DNA of 64,000 nucleotides from Marchantia polymorpha subsp. ruderalis (lineage: Eukaryota; Streptophyta; Marchantiopsida; Marchantiales; Marchantiaceae): assembly GCA_037833965.1 (NCBI GenBank), contig AP031352.1:28026501-28090500 (forward strand), in the 5' to 3' direction. A model generated the notes under the pieces. It worked only from the letters and a program-made list of their open reading frames with translations, made no database searches and had not been told where the DNA came from. Made by a program: the position numbers and the translations under genes. Shown here one piece after another: positions 12,555-26,100 of the stretch; positions within the stretch are counted from its first letter, which is position 1, and the number at the start of each line of letters is the position of its first letter.

Positions 12555-14933
12555 TCAAAAAAGCTCGAGCCTTTGAGTTCGACTGAAGATGAAGATACCG
12601 CCGTTGCCAAGGGCGCGTCCCACGAGCATATCACGGTCCAGATACGTGAGATAATACCGCAGTCCGATCGGAACGCTGCTACATTCACACAGTTGCAACT
12701 CTTAGCGCTTACCACGTTAAAGTTGTGGAACAAATCAACTGAACCGAGTGAAACTGCATATGCCAAGTGCACATAAACCCCAATTACAGTACTATGAGTT
12801 CTTCGAGATCTTCAGCACAGCTAAACCTCTTGCAAGAACTGCGTCTGAACAGATTTTACTCGGTTTCTTCACTGACGTCGTAGCACGGCTGTCGGAGTTG
12901 CCAAACTCCTCCAACTCATGGTTGTATTATAAAAAAATGATTATGACGTCGAGGTGGAGATATCTTACCTGGTTGTAGTTTCTCCCCCTGGACGTGGTGG
13001 TCTGACAAGAGGGACGCGGATAGCTAGAGTGCGCAGAAACTGTAGTATCTGCTGGGCGGACATTCACGCAGTTAGTGCAGATTTTGTCCAATTGGACCAT
13101 CAGCCCGGAAGAGAATACTCAGCTATGAGTAAAGAACCCAATCCATCTAAAAGGCAGAACTAGGTCAGGATTTCAGAGTAATTACCTGCAATAGGAAAAA
13201 TGAACGAGGCAAAACTGCTGGCGCTATGAACCCTTGGAGCTCCTCACTTATAAGTATGTCACCCAGTTTTGCCTGAAAAGAATGTTAAAACATTCATCAT
13301 CGAAAGAAGGGAAGAAGAGTCAGTTCCAGGCTCGAGAAAAGATTTGGTAGATATCTTTGATATGTGAGAGGCATCGAGTTATTTTTCTCAGAGCAGAACG
13401 AGTAAGAGTATTCATGATTGATCAAATGGTTTAGAGAATAGATTGTAATCCATGTGCTCGCTTCCCATACCTCTTCGAAGCGGAGGGCGATGCTGCGAGG
13501 GCTACATACAGAGAAGCTGGCATCCACAACAAGTGTTGCTCCATCGCCTTCCTGCAACGGAGGTGACCATAATTCATACACGTATCAGATACTTCTGGTC
13601 TGATAAGGGTTTAGGGTTTTGGAAAGTCCGGCCAAAACCCTTGATATAATGTACTTCACAAACCATAAACCCTGAACTAGAAATACAAAATGTTTGTGCT
13701 CACACTAATTGTCTTATTCACTTCTTCTTCAGTGACTACAACTTACCTGCAGAATGCTAGGAATGCTCCATCGAACAACATTCTTCACGCTTCCACCATC
13801 GAGTCGTCCTCGACACTCAAACTTTTGGAAAATCTGTCCAACCTGATCCCCGTATTCAGTCAGTCTATGGAATTCTTGAGGGCTCGCTCTTCTAGAACAG
13901 TCACATTTTGCGTACCCAGTGTTGAGTTTCTTTTCAGAGAAGAGTAATGAGCATCAGTGAGACGAAGGTTTGACCTAAACTATATGCTTCCTCTTGTAAG
14001 AAAACACGGAAGAAGAAAAGGAGATGAGCAGTAGATACCTTGAGGAAGGGAGTCTGGGCAGCCTGCAAAATGCCCACTACATCTGGGGCTGTGGTGTATT
14101 GCAAAAGCCAGGTTCCATCGAGATCATCCAGTTGAAGGGGTTTTCCGGCATCGAACTTTTCTACGCCAACCTGTCGTGCTCATTTGCTGCAAGTAAGAAT
14201 TATGATCAAACAGAAGTTGGCAATATAAAGGAGCTCGACAATTCTGAAGTTACATTCTTCAAAATTTCCACCATCACATGCAACTTCCGTTTGCACGGGC
14301 CAAATTCCCACTCCCAGGGTTTCAAAACCATCAAATTACAGATGGAGCACTAACCATGGCTTCTTCAATTTCTGCCCGCTGATCGGCAGAAGCCGTCAGG
14401 CCCCGGCCTGTCTCGTTTGCTAGTTTCAGTAATTCATACTTGGATTGCTGGAGAACTCTGTCCTGCAAAACAGATACAGTCTACTGAGACCTTCAACCGG
14501 CAGAAGATTTCCGAATTCAGCTTGCTAGAAAAAATTCAATTTCATTCGGAATACCAAAAATTGGGAACAATTAGTCACTTACATCCGGTACAGCTAAGGT
14601 GGGTGGTGTAGTCGAGCTAGTCACAGCCTTAATTGTCTCCGTGCTCCTCCTGCCGCTCTCTGCGCTCGACGGAATCCAGACATTTCTCGAATCGGCCATT
14701 CTTCCGTTGAAATATGTGTTCCGTGAGGAGTTCATCACCGACATCGGGTCCCATCGCTTCAGAAAAATTGAACCACAGTTTCGGCCAAAGCTGGCCACGG
14801 ACACCTGATTCTCAGAACCTCGCCCTGAACCAGAGCAGCAGCCAGGAGAAACAGCCACGGAAGAGACCAACGCCATGGACGTCATCGGTTTGGTACGGCT
14901 GGTTTCACTGCACTTCAATTCGACTCGATCCAA
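12555..14933 (-). CDS. Plastid fibrillin (PAP/fibrillin family, FBN10-like)
   Basis: Eight exons on the minus strand, 14933-14583, 14462-14355, 14170-14039, 13842-13747, 13551-13471, 13272-13186, 13048-12969 and 12675-12555, join in frame with GT-AG introns to 351 aa. Residues 1-117 are Ser/Arg-rich and poorly conserved in look, fitting a plastid transit peptide. The PAP/fibrillin domain follows: NETGRGLTASADQRAEIEE (about 132-150), LDGTWLLQYTTAPDV (about 171-185), VGQIFQKFECRGR (198-210), EELQGFIAPAVLPRSF (about 266-281), ILQFLRTLAIRVP (286-298) and the C-terminal YLTYLDRDMLVGRALGNGGI. These are hallmarks of the family, which binds lipids on plastoglobules and thylakoids. The VGQIFQKFEC block and conserved C-terminus suggest the FBN10 branch; the branch call is from memory of family motifs. 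The last acceptor could be 3 nt earlier. Met17 is an alternative start. Confidence 0.93.
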
Positions 14934-17159
14934 TTAGACGATCCACCTTCCGCTTCACAAACCCCACGACGACATCAGCAAGGGCATCGATGGGTGGATG
15001 CCGATCGCACACATCTTCGCCATTCCGCTTCTCGATTGCCTCTTTGCATCGTGATTCTTCCGTGTACGAGGGTTTTCGCTTTGGGGCTTCGTTAATGCTG
15101 CAAATTATGCATTCTAATTTTGTTAGCATCTTCCGTTTGTCATGTCTTGAGGACGTAAATGCTTTGAACATATCTCCAGACTTGATATACATAACATTAC
15201 AAACTTCAAGTGACATGAAGTTCATTTAATTTTCACTTTCCAGTGGGTGAGCTGACCGAATGATCATATGATCTTACAAAGTTGCTGCAACCTTTCTCCG
15301 ATTAAAACTTGTGGTGGTTGAAATCCCCTACAACGATATGGACCAATGAAGGGTTCATCATGATTAACAATCGATGGATGATGCTTCTGATTATGCACAC
15401 AAGAATATATAACGATAATATATATATGATATACAACGTGAGGAAGAAGATACAAAGGAGAATCTCATCATAGCTCTTTGTGTGGTGAAGTACATGAGGA
15501 GGGTCACAATAAATATGCACGTCTCATATGAGAATCTTGGACGTTGTGACTTTTTGTGAGGCAAACTTGTGTAATGGCAATTTTTTTCCACTCTTCCATG
15601 ACACAATTGGAGAAGTTGCCCTGCAATAAACTTCACTGATAGAGATATGATGCAGAATGACTTTAACACTAAAACTCTTCAAGTTCTGGTTTAAGGTTGG
15701 CTCATGCACGAGATGATTTAAGTTGCACGAAGAGACATTTTCGAATAGAGACCGATCTTAAGTGCAAGCGATAAAATCATCGACCTCATAATAATAACGT
15801 GTAAGATATATAGCGTTGTTTACGAAGGTCCTGTGAAGGGAGGTATGTCTTGCCCCGATGTATAATTCAGGGACATACTGGAACGAAATTCTGACAAGTG
15901 CTAGCAAAACTCCAGCACCAGCTGGACATCCACATCTGTCTCTTCATCTCTTCCCTGGCCTTGTGTCCCCTCCTTTCTCAAACACGCGTGGTGAGCATCA
16001 AGCAGTCTTCTTCTCCATAGATGTTCAGCTCAGATGAACTCAGCAGAAACCTCGATGGCAAGCGCTGGAACACTCACACAAAGGGAACACATCCATCTCG
16101 CTTTTGGGTCCGCGACCGACCGACTAGCACGAGGCTATGCAAACCACTTTCAAGGCCTTTGACATGACATTGTGGTTGGTCTCAAAAGATGTGCATTCCA
16201 CTGGATGGGGGAGGTATGGTTACTAAAGCTCTGTTGGTGAGAGCACTGCGCCAAGGTCGGCCGATGCAAGGCAAGGGAAGGGAAGGGTGTTCATTCACCT
16301 TGTGCACTGCACTGCACTGCACTGGACTGGACTGGACTGGTCTCGGCACTTTATCATCTTACATCTGACTGTCAGTGCTGCTGCTATGCCCCTGAATGCA
16401 AGAAGGTGCCTGTGGCTCTCGCTCGCTCTCTCTCTCACTCTCGCTCTGAGAACACGGTTCGTAGTGTGCTCTGTTGTGAAAGTGCACGCACGCTTCAGTC
16501 CAAAGCCTGCGTCTCGCTCGATCTATGGTGTCGAAGACTCGATCGAGCATCTCTGCAAGATTTCACAAATCTTCCCGTCACTTGGGGCCGGCATATGCGG
16601 AATTCCTCTTTCCCCAAAAAGTGTTTTCTCAGCTCAGCTGCACCTCGAGCGATGGGTACTTTCAACAGTTCGGTTATATTTCTGTGTGCAATTTCGTCCA
16701 GCCATGTCGAGCTTGTCAGACGAGGGAGGGACTCCACTCGATCAACTCTCCTCATCCTCTTCGAGCGAATTTTGTAAGGCCTCGCAAGAGGGACTTGATC
16801 ATACGAAGCTTCTTCACTGAAAGTGGAGCCTCAAGTGTCATAAGGCCACCTGGGCTTTGTAACGTCCGAAAAGGCCCGGCAGCATGGAAAGGTCTCACCT
16901 CCGTTCCCTACCTGTAGGTCGTAGGGGGCCGAAGGGACTTTATCCTCCGCGCATTGTCGTCACCATGTCTGTGATACATTATACCAATCATCGTCTTTCA
17001 CAACGGCACCTTAGCCTACTACAACCGTTGACCACCACTTCGAAATTGGAAGACTCGACTCACTTAACAAACATGGGAGTGCTTTTAATAGCACCCTTCA
17101 ACAACGTATGGATGCCTCGTCTAAAACATTTTCCCAAAAAGTTTGCCTATTCATGTACC
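14934..17159. other. Intergenic, no gene recognised
   Basis: Upstream of the fibrillin gene and beyond. Frames at 16287-16820 and 16525-16917 (plus) overlap each other, begin in simple-repeat DNA and match no family I know. A pentamer microsatellite lies at 16304-16340. Confidence 0.45.
16304..16340. repeat. Pentamer microsatellite (GCACT)n passing into (GGACT)n
   Basis: Four units of GCACT followed by GGACT units. The one-base switch between blocks suggests a point change spread by slippage. Confidence 0.85.
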
Positions 17160-18650
17160 GTCTAAAGAATTGTCACTCAGTGTGATAATATACTAGGGGT
17201 GCATATATTATGCAGTAAATAACATTCCAAAGAGAATCATATCATCATAGTCTAGCGTGATACGTTAATAAACTTTCTCAGTCTATAAGATTTTGTATTT
17301 TATCTCCTTTACATATATATGTACACACACTGAAATCCCTCAGATTCTAATAATTCACTCGCGAACTATCTCAATAATCACCCAAGTGATATCGAATTAC
17401 GTGATATGAAACCTTAAAGTTAAGAAAACGCATGGAGTAACTTTAAGTCGCGTGTGATGATATTAAAGATCTGTGGCGCTGCTAAACCACGTAGTCTCCG
17501 TGGCTCTAGCGAAGAAAATTGTTTTAGTCATCGTAGCCCAACCTTCGAGGCTAATGATATTCTTTGTATACGCTAATGATAATGCCATGAAGGCCATAAT
17601 ATCTACGGGATGACATGCTCCAACTGCCGAGTAACACGGAGGTCTAATGGACTGAAGTTCTTCGAGCCACAATTGGTGGTCAATTAAAGTTCACAAGAAT
17701 TCCTCGAAGCATGGACTGTCGCACAGTTCATGATGCGGACAAGTTTTCATACTTCCATTCTAGATCAAGTTTTATTTGTCAACCAATTGAGAATTTATTT
17801 CATCTTGAAATGTATTAATGTAGTACTTTTTTCAAAAGTGTGAAGTGAACGGAGGCTATGTCTCCACCCGTCAATTGTAACTGCAAAGATGTTAAACCCA
17901 ACTTATCTATTAGAGAAATCACTCAAGGAATGAACGTGATTGTGCTTGGCCAAATTGTGTTTGCCTTCCCATTTTGCAGGTTCTGTCAACATTCACTTAT
18001 TCTCACACGATGTGACTACATATATAACGGCTATTTAGTTACGGTAGATGAGTTTATGCTCAGCAAATATAACACTTAGAGTTGGTTGTGGAGTTAGATA
18101 CATTTGCTCTCTCGCTTTCATCCAAAGAGCGTCAATTTATAGTTTAAGGTTTAGGTTTCACATGGCGTTTTCGGCTGTAATAAAAATCTTATGCGAGGTC
18201 ACCACGAGCAAAATTCATTTCAATTCTTGTATCTGCTCATATGTACACATATTTATCTGATGCATTTCTCAAATTTCAAATTCATTTTTCAAATTTTTCA
18301 TGCATATAAATATTTTATCGTACATATTATTGATTCGTATCTTAGATAAATATTCAAACATCAACATTATTGTATCAGAATTATTTTTCTAATTGAATTT
18401 GTGAACCTTGCTTAAAATTAAATATATTTTGTGATTTGACAATGACAAAAGTCATGATATTCAACCTACATAATGTATGTGCCGTTGATATCTGCAATGA
18501 CATAATTGGATAATGATGAATTTTAAAAAGATAATATCTATTGAACGATACATCTATGGTACAAGTGGTGAGCACTACCACTAGTCTACTTGTATACACA
18601 CCAATCTCACAAACGACAAAAAATGTCATAGCCATTGAAGTCAGCCCGTT
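17160..18650. other. AT-rich island, origin unknown
   Basis: AT-rich DNA with short frames only. The frame 17858-18079 (plus) reads like a short folded segment, but no family could be assigned and no partner exon was seen. Confidence 0.35.
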
Positions 18651-19526
18651 TCAAAGATTGCAACATTTTTCCCCACTTGTAGATTGCTAGCCTTCCAACT
18701 TCAATCTCCATGAAAGATTGAGTGTTTAGGATAATTTCTTAGAGAGCTTATCGCGTTCTATTTCGAGAAGTCTACTACTCTGAAATGTATTTGTGATCTT
18801 GTCCAACACTTGTGTAGGTTTTATCATGATGCAGTGCGGCCACAAGTGCCAAACCAACTTACTCCACGGTGGTCCACTTGTAGAAGCATACTCTAAAATA
18901 TATGATCGGTCCGTGACTATCCGTTAGATATAATTGTACTTCTTTCAGAGAGGAATGGGAAATTGTAGAATAGCTTTCGCAGAAGATCCTGTAGTGGTTT
19001 AGATCGCAGTACCGCTTCGCTCTCCCCAATAAGCAGGTCATGATGAGTCTCGTCAAAGTCTTCCTTCATATCTCAATTCGTACGAGCCACCGAAGGGGAG
19101 AAGGTTTCGTCCCTTTCTCCACCGAGCAGTCTGTTGTCATCGAAAAAGGTTATAAGAAAATCAGAGTCATCAACAGACAGATTCTCGCCAAACAGCAATG
19201 CCACTCACTATCCAGCCCCGGATTTATTGGAGAATGAAAAGAAATAAAAAGACAATTAAAAAGTTAAAAAGTGGGGGAAGTATATTATTCTTTATATCCG
19301 AAATTTAAGTCTCCAATTCCGGGGAGTGAATAATTTGCCTACTCATGCAAGCGGGGATTCCCCAAAATCTCAATGCGTGTAATGATCACTCTGCGCTCTT
19401 GAAGTAATCGTTCCCGTGGAGTAAAGTATGTGCAACGGATTCTTGCAACGCAAAGTTCTTCATTATTCTAAAGAGCGACGAGGAGGATCGGCAGTTTAGT
19501 TCGGTAGATTCAAATCGCGAAGGTCT

Positions 19527-19606
19527 GGAAGGGAGGAAGGAAGAAAGAAAGAAGGAGGAGTGAGGGAGGAGGGAGGAGGGAGGAGGAGGAGGAGGAAAAA
19601 AGAGCG
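19527..19606 (+). repeat. Purine-rich (GGA/GAAA) low-complexity tract
   Basis: About 80 nt of nearly pure A and G on the plus strand, dominated by GGA and GAAA units. Confidence 0.85.
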
Positions 19607-21756
19607 TGTGCGTGAAGTATGTCTGTCAGTGAGCCTTTGGCGAGAGCTGCAAGGATTGTAGCTAAACTCGTTTCGGCGTCTTCTGCTTGACTCTTCGCTA
19701 AGCTGCTCTCGACCATCTCACGTGGAGATAAGAAGATTCGGACCAGACGGCGGCCAACTGCTTCGGCCTTGAAGGTTGAGTGTCCTACAAGCAGAGCAGA
19801 TGGAGGACGACAAAGAAGAGATTCATTCGTCTGCAAGAAGTGAGCGTCAAGCTGAAGAGCTGCCGAAGCGGCTCTGAGGCTGAGACCGTGTGGAGAACCA
19901 AGCTCGGTCGATCTTTCGCAACCCAAGATTCCGAGTGAATCTTTCCCGCTCCTCTCGCATTCAATGCCAGCTGAGCTACGTGTTTGAAAACCGATCCATG
20001 TGCAGCTTGTTCCTCACCCCAACCGGAACTTCTGTTCTCTTTGCTCGACTTGATGAGCTCTGTCATCGTCCGCCTTCGGATGACGTCCTTTCTCGCCTCT
20101 CGGATCGTGCTCGAGCTCCATGTGAGTCCACGAGAGCAGGCACAGACCGTCGGACTGTATTTTTCCCCATAATTTACTCCCGGATCTCCACGACGATCCT
20201 GCTCTCACACTCTGGAATCGAAACATGTGATTTGCAGTTTATTCCTGAACGTTTCAAGGTGGAGTGCAAGTTTTCATTACACTCTGCGTCGAGTTTCTGC
20301 GCTCGGATTGCACCGGCTTAAACTCTAAAATTAAGAAACGTGCAGAGTACTTGATACCATCGTGATTGTGTCTCACGCGTCTGACATTGTGGACAGCTTG
20401 AACAAGTTCTTTTTCAGTACCAGCGACGCGACTGCTTATACCGAAAACGAGGCACATTTCTGGTGCACATTGTCACTGTCGAGGCATCCTGTATCCGGAT
20501 GCTCTTAAAGAATCTGTAACATGTAGCCGAAGCTACACCGGTGGACAATTCTGCATTGTTTCAAACCTGTCACTTAAGATCGATTCCCACTAAATATAAA
20601 ATTCGACTCCCTGGAAAGACCGTGGATCAAGACGCATCCAATACAGCCCCGGGGTTTCCCAAATGTGCCCGATTCCATCACACCTGCTGAGGCCGGGGAA
20701 CTCAATCGTTGCACCTAACAAGAAGCAAATCGAGCTCGTAATCATCTTCGGGGATCGCAAACCGCAATTTGGTGACAAACCTAAAGATTTGGCTTCTTGT
20801 CACAGACCTCGGGTCAAGGATTGCACGCGTTTCCGCGTCGCATGTTCGGCACATCGAGTGCGATTCGAACGCATTCAAACCCTAACCTGCGCTCCGATCG
20901 CGCCGACGCGAGTCGGACCTGCGGAGCCGAGCGGAGTCGGCACGAACTGCCCGGCGGGGACGAGGCCCGGGCTCGGGTCCGGCGAGCAAGCGGCGGAGAT
21001 AAGCTCGACCCCAGACTTTTGCACCTCGGCCGGGTTCGCGCTGCTCGACCGGGCTCGCGGGCGAAGGGTCCGGACTGGATCGAGTGCATCGCCGCCCGTC
21101 ATTTCGACGAGGCCCGATGCGATCGGATCGAGTGGGCAGCATCATCCATCGTCACTTCGTGTCAGAACGTCACACCTTCTCCATCCCCGGCGCCTTTCTT
21201 GGCCCCGCGCCAACCCTATGCTACGACTCGATCCGTCCAGAAGATCGACGCAACTCGACCCGCGGGGTATGGTCCAAAGCGGAGGTACATGTCCGCCTTT
21301 CTTCGCTGGGCCAGCCCGGCCCCGGCCCCGGCCTCGGTCTCCTGGTCGCCAAACTCTGGTCGCGACATTGACCCAGCGGACCAGCTCAAGCTGGAGCTGG
21401 GACCCGGCCTCGTTTTCCATGTTGGTTCGGAGTGCACATACACTTGTGGATCTACAGTACATAACGTCCATGGCGTCCGCAGACCAGTAGGTACGAGCTG
21501 CGTCGGCCCCGGCGCCCGTCCGAGTTGGCAGTTCCCGATTCATCCGGTGACGGAAATAAGTCTGCCATGACCTGTGAAGGTGCGAGATGGTAAAGGTGGT
21601 CGTTCATCGAGTCTTTTGGTCACAGGCTTCACGTGGAAAGCGACTACAGTACCGAACTGCGGTATGGGCAGTTCGTACCGAGGGTTTGTATGAGGAGGTG
21701 TACGTGATACTACTCCGAGCACTGATCATAGTACGATGTACTTAATCCCAGTACTT

Positions 21757-21786
21757 GGGTTTGGGTGGGGTGGGGTGGGGTCGGGG
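21757..21786 (+). other. G-quadruplex candidate
   Basis: Six runs of three or four G separated by single T, TTT or TC spacers. This fits the usual quadruplex pattern on the plus strand. It lies in non-genic GC-rich DNA. Confidence 0.6.
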
Positions 21787-23149
21787 TGCCAGAGCCTGGA
21801 GGTGACGACGGCCGGGGATGGAGAACGCTGCGAACCGTGGGCAGGGTTGCAGGAGCCCGTCCGTGAGGCAGAGTCTGTCAGGCAGGCTCCGTCGCCAGTC
21901 GCCAGTCACCAGGGCGACGACATGAGAGCGACATGCAGCGAAAAGGTCGATTTTGAAGGGACCTGGTAAGAACGGGTGCGCGAGGGTAGAAAACCGGGGG
22001 TTACCAGGTAGCGAGGAATCTGGAGACGGATCGAACGAGCGGATGGAGCTCCGGGACAAGCCAGCGTAACGGATGAAGCGCACGGTCGAGGACGGACGCG
22101 TGTCGTCATGCGCGAGAATGTACTCCGTCACCGTGTGGCGAATGCCAGCTTGCAGCGCCGGGGCGCCGCGGGCTGACTTGTCGCAATCTGCCTAATCCAA
22201 CACCGAACAATAGTCACGGCCCACGTCAGATCCCGCGAGGCCCAGTTTCCACCACGGTGGCAATTTCTCGCATTCTGCACGGAGGCCGTCGCAGCTCCCA
22301 CGTGATAAACACAAGTTCGCGTCACATCGTACTCTCCTCGGCCCTCATCCGATCAAAACCCACATAATAGATATATCCTCGAATATTCCTGATTATGTAC
22401 CGGAATGTCTCAACAGATCCTCCTCTGTCAGGCGTGCATATTATCGGTAAAGTCAAATCTTGGAATATCCCCCCAGCAGCCCATGCATGGTCAGGTCAAC
22501 AAATCTTCACCGCAGTCGGTCTCGACTCTCTTCTGGTCCAGCCGCCCTCCTGTACCGTATGGGGACGCCTGAGCTGCGGCTACCACTGACCATACGAGGG
22601 ACTCGATTCACTGAAGGAGTGGACGGGACTGCGCAATGTCACCCCGTCCGTCCCCCGGAAAGTGCAAGACTCGACGAGAATAAACGGGCCTATTTGCAGG
22701 GTTTCCATAACCTCGACTTTCCTTCGACGATGGCATTTATTGGCACGTGTACTAAGGGAGTTCGCTAGTCACCTGTGCACATGGCTAACCCCGGTTAGCC
22801 CCTCGGTTTGTGTAACACCCAAGTCACTCGCAGTTCCAGGGGCGGTAGATGAATGCACAACTTCCATCAGTGCGCAAAACGAGGCTGCTCCCGAGGAGTT
22901 GCTCCGAGACAGACCTCGACTGTCCTCGATTGGTCCAGAGGGGTGCTCAGTGGATAGTCGGAGCCCCGGAGCACGGTCGAGGAGGGCGTGGAGCCCTCTC
23001 TCATCCACAGGTGACCAGTCATCTCCATCCCGGCCCTACAGGGAAGACTGCGGGAAGAGCCGAGCCTGGCCGAGCCTAGCCGAGCCGAACCGGGTCGATA
23101 TTCATCGCGTGTACGAGGTCTCGTCCGCATCATCCCGAGACTGAGCTGG

Positions 23150-23174
23150 CCAGGCCAGGCCAGACCTGGCCTGG
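23150..23174. repeat. Perfect 10-bp inverted repeat with 5-nt loop
   Basis: CCAGGCCAGG (23150-23159) is followed by a 5-nt spacer and CCTGGCCTGG (23165-23174). It sits just after a run of GCCGAGCC-like units (23058-23090), so it may be a by-product of short GC-rich repeats. Confidence 0.8.
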
Positions 23175-25070
23175 GATCAGCCACAGTGCGGCTTGTGGGG
23201 CCCGGGCCCACATGGCCAGGGGGCCGGGGTCCACCGTGGAAACTGTTGTTCTTCCCAAAGTCATCCCCTGCTGGACCCGTTCCCTGGCGTAGACGTTGTT
23301 GAGGAACGTGTGCAACGCTGTGGGAGCCACCCCCCCGGTCCTGTTCGCGCACACTCCCCGCTTCGCTTGCATAGGCGCTCGTTAAGGTTATCCGATGCAT
23401 GCGATGAGAGCCGCCCGATGGAGGATGGGCATTCGATCGACGGATGGCGAACGGGGCGACGAAAAGCTGCGGAGTGAGCCAAATGCGAATGACTAACGCG
23501 AGGAGGTGGTGTGGGGGCACGAATTATCGTGCGGCTGCCGAGGGCAGGATCGCCGATTCGCGATTCGAAATAAAGAATGACGGGAAGAATGGCCGATGCG
23601 TATTATGCATATCCTCTAGCCTTTCCCTTTTCCGTATTCGCCCAAAAGCTGAGCACGGCATTCAATCTCACGAAATCTTTGGGCTCGCAAGAAAGCTGCC
23701 AAATGACACCTGTAGACAAAACTCGCGCAATGATTTCCCCACCCGCTTTGCTTAATGGACCCGAAATGCTGCCTCTTTGGACAAGCCAAGCCCCCATGAT
23801 TTTTTGAACCCTTTTGCTCGCTTCCAGCCGCAGAATCTACTTCATTTTTTGCATGGCTTTTTTGCATGGAATATCTGAAGTAAGAGAATTGTTTGTAAGT
23901 ACTGTGTGCACTTTTCTATGAAACGAAAATGTGAGATTTGCAACTAAATTCACCACCTCACCTCTCAGACTTCTTGTACTGCAGCGTTGATGTTGCTTCC
24001 CGATTCATGCATGTGGAAAGCAGATCTGAGGACATATTGAAATTTTACACGAAATAAAGTTATTCGAACCGATGCAAGCAACAAGCCTGCTGAGTAAATG
24101 CCGAGGGATCGAGAGAGGGAGAGTATATAAGTCAATACAGTATTAATACCATATTTCGAGGTAAGCAGCACGGGTCGAGGAGCACATTCGAGGTCGGTCA
24201 CTTAGACAATACGTCGGTGCTGCAGTAATATGAGCTTGTGATCGTTCATCTCCAGGCTACATTATGAGCTCACATAAGCCAAAAGCAACGTTGTTGGCTC
24301 ATATGCCACAAATCCGACCGTGTCATATGGCTGAGCTTTGTGCATTCGCATTGAACCATGTCGTACTGAGTACAGTTCTTTCTACAAATTGTATACAAAA
24401 TCCATTCCGTTTGAAGACGAAGTTCTTTTGTTGAACGTCCTCGAGGTTCATCTTTTGGGCATTTGATCCAGGTGCGCCTTTTGATGACAAGGAGTAGAAA
24501 TCATGTTCCCTTAGTGTTGCGAGCCTCTCGTGTGGGCAGGCCCTTGAGTCTGGTGTATAGTCTGAAATAAGTGAGGAGAGGTAAAAGGGTTGCGAGGGAC
24601 GTCGAAAATAATGCGGCCGAATGACACAAAATAAAACAACTCTCTGACCCGAGTCTTTGATTCTAGTGTTATCATGCTCTTATGGTTCCAATTTCCCTAC
24701 TTATTTAACTTAGAAAAAAATTTCAGTGTGAAGAAATATCGAAAAGTGCTAAACAATATCATCTCAGGAGGGAGAAACTTCAAGCTTGGGTGGATAAATT
24801 TATTGGAAGTGGAACAATATTAAAATCACAACATCAGATAACAAGTTGACTGTAAAACCAATTGTTATTTTTGATGCAACCACCTGGATTTTTTTTTTTA
24901 TAGAATCACCTAAATAATCATCTATTTGAAAGTAATTATGGTATGCTGATCAACCAATCATGGTAATCCTTCGATTATATGCAAAAATTGGTTAATCAAA
25001 ACATTAAATCTCCTCTTGCTCATCATCCAAAATCTCCGAAGTTGACCACTCCCCCATGGATGCATGCAAA

Positions 25071-25102
25071 ATTCCTAACTAATATGAAAATTAGTTAGGA
25101 AT
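25071..25102. repeat. Perfect 13-bp inverted repeat with 6-nt loop
   Basis: ATTCCTAACTAAT (25071-25083), spacer ATGAAA, then ATTAGTTAGGAAT (25090-25102). It lies at the right side of the AT-rich patch at 24690-25200. It could be the remains of a small inverted-repeat transposon; no target-site duplication was confirmed. Confidence 0.8.
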
Positions 25103-26034
25103 GGAATTAAGATGTAGGGCTATTGCGGCTCTACTGTACCCACCAACCTAACTCAAGATCCTACACATTCTCAATCTAGTATGATTTGAAATGTCAATGG
25201 CCGAATTGACTCAGCTATGCGGGCCTTTCAAACTCCTCTGCAATCGTAGCACAATCGAGTGCTTGGAATATCTTGAAATTAATGGCCAACCCCCTTTGTC
25301 ACCAAACCTGCCGTTAGACTATGTCGCCCTCGTTTTTTTATTTATTCGATCCGGAGGCATGTTCATGAGATATGCCCAATTTGCACCCCCTCTTAACGCA
25401 GTAGCTAGGAATGGAGGTTGGTGGAGGCGAGTGACGAAGAAGCACCAGGGCCTCCAGAAGTAGCAGCAGCCAGATGGACATTCCACGAAGACGAGAAGGA
25501 GGAGGAGGAGGAGGTCGAAGCGGACAAACGCTGCTGACAGACAGAGGAAGAAGGAGTGCAGACTGACTGACCCCCAGAGAGAGCCCCAGGGATCCGAATG
25601 ATTTCCGCGGAGCTGCTGCCCCCCTGCCCCTGCCCGCGAGAAGCTGACCGAGAGCAGAACAGAGCAGTCTGTACCCCAATTCGCCCCAAAGGTCTTCAAC
25701 AGACGTTTACCGGGATGCGGCCTCTGCTGCTGAACAGACGAGAGCGATGCGAAATGCGAAGGAATCTGTTACGGAATCCGGATCCTGCGAGCGCCTCCGC
25801 CTCCCTCTCGTCGCGGAGCAGGAGGAGCAGGAGCAGCAGGAGGAGGAGGAGGAGTCCCGGGCTCGTTTTGTCGTGGGCCTTCAGTCGCCCGCTCGCTCTC
25901 GCTGTGGCTCGCTGGCTCGCTCGCTCATCCGCCCCTCTTTGTCGTTCTCGGCCTCTCGGCCCGATCGATGCCTTCATAAGGTCCATGGGCGACAGTAAGC
26001 CTCGACGCACCTCTTGCACCTCTCGCACCCTCTG

Positions 26035-26100
26035 CATCTCCACTCCTTCTCCCCCTCCTTCTCCCTCTCCCCCCCTCTCTCTCTCTCGCTCTTCTCCCAT
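26035..26100 (+). promoter_or_regulatory. Pyrimidine-rich (CT)n tract upstream of the DUF506 TATA box
   Basis: About 65 nt of C and T, including (CT)n, lie roughly 125-190 bp before the TATA box at 26223. CT/GA tracts of this kind are common in plant core promoters. Function is inferred from position only. Confidence 0.5.

Noticed and set aside
17858..18079. 73-codon frame that briefly suggested an OB-fold-like segment
   Set aside because: Too short, no conserved residues I could name, no partner exon, and it lies in AT-rich decayed DNA.
20663..21570. Two long overlapping plus-strand frames in GC-rich DNA
   Set aside because: They overlap in different frames, face long minus-strand frames, are Arg/Pro/Ser-rich and show no domain; high GC makes stops rare.
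22867..23520. 217-codon minus-strand frame
   Set aside because: It runs through short GC-rich repeats (GCCGAGCC, GGCCAGG) and has no recognisable motif.
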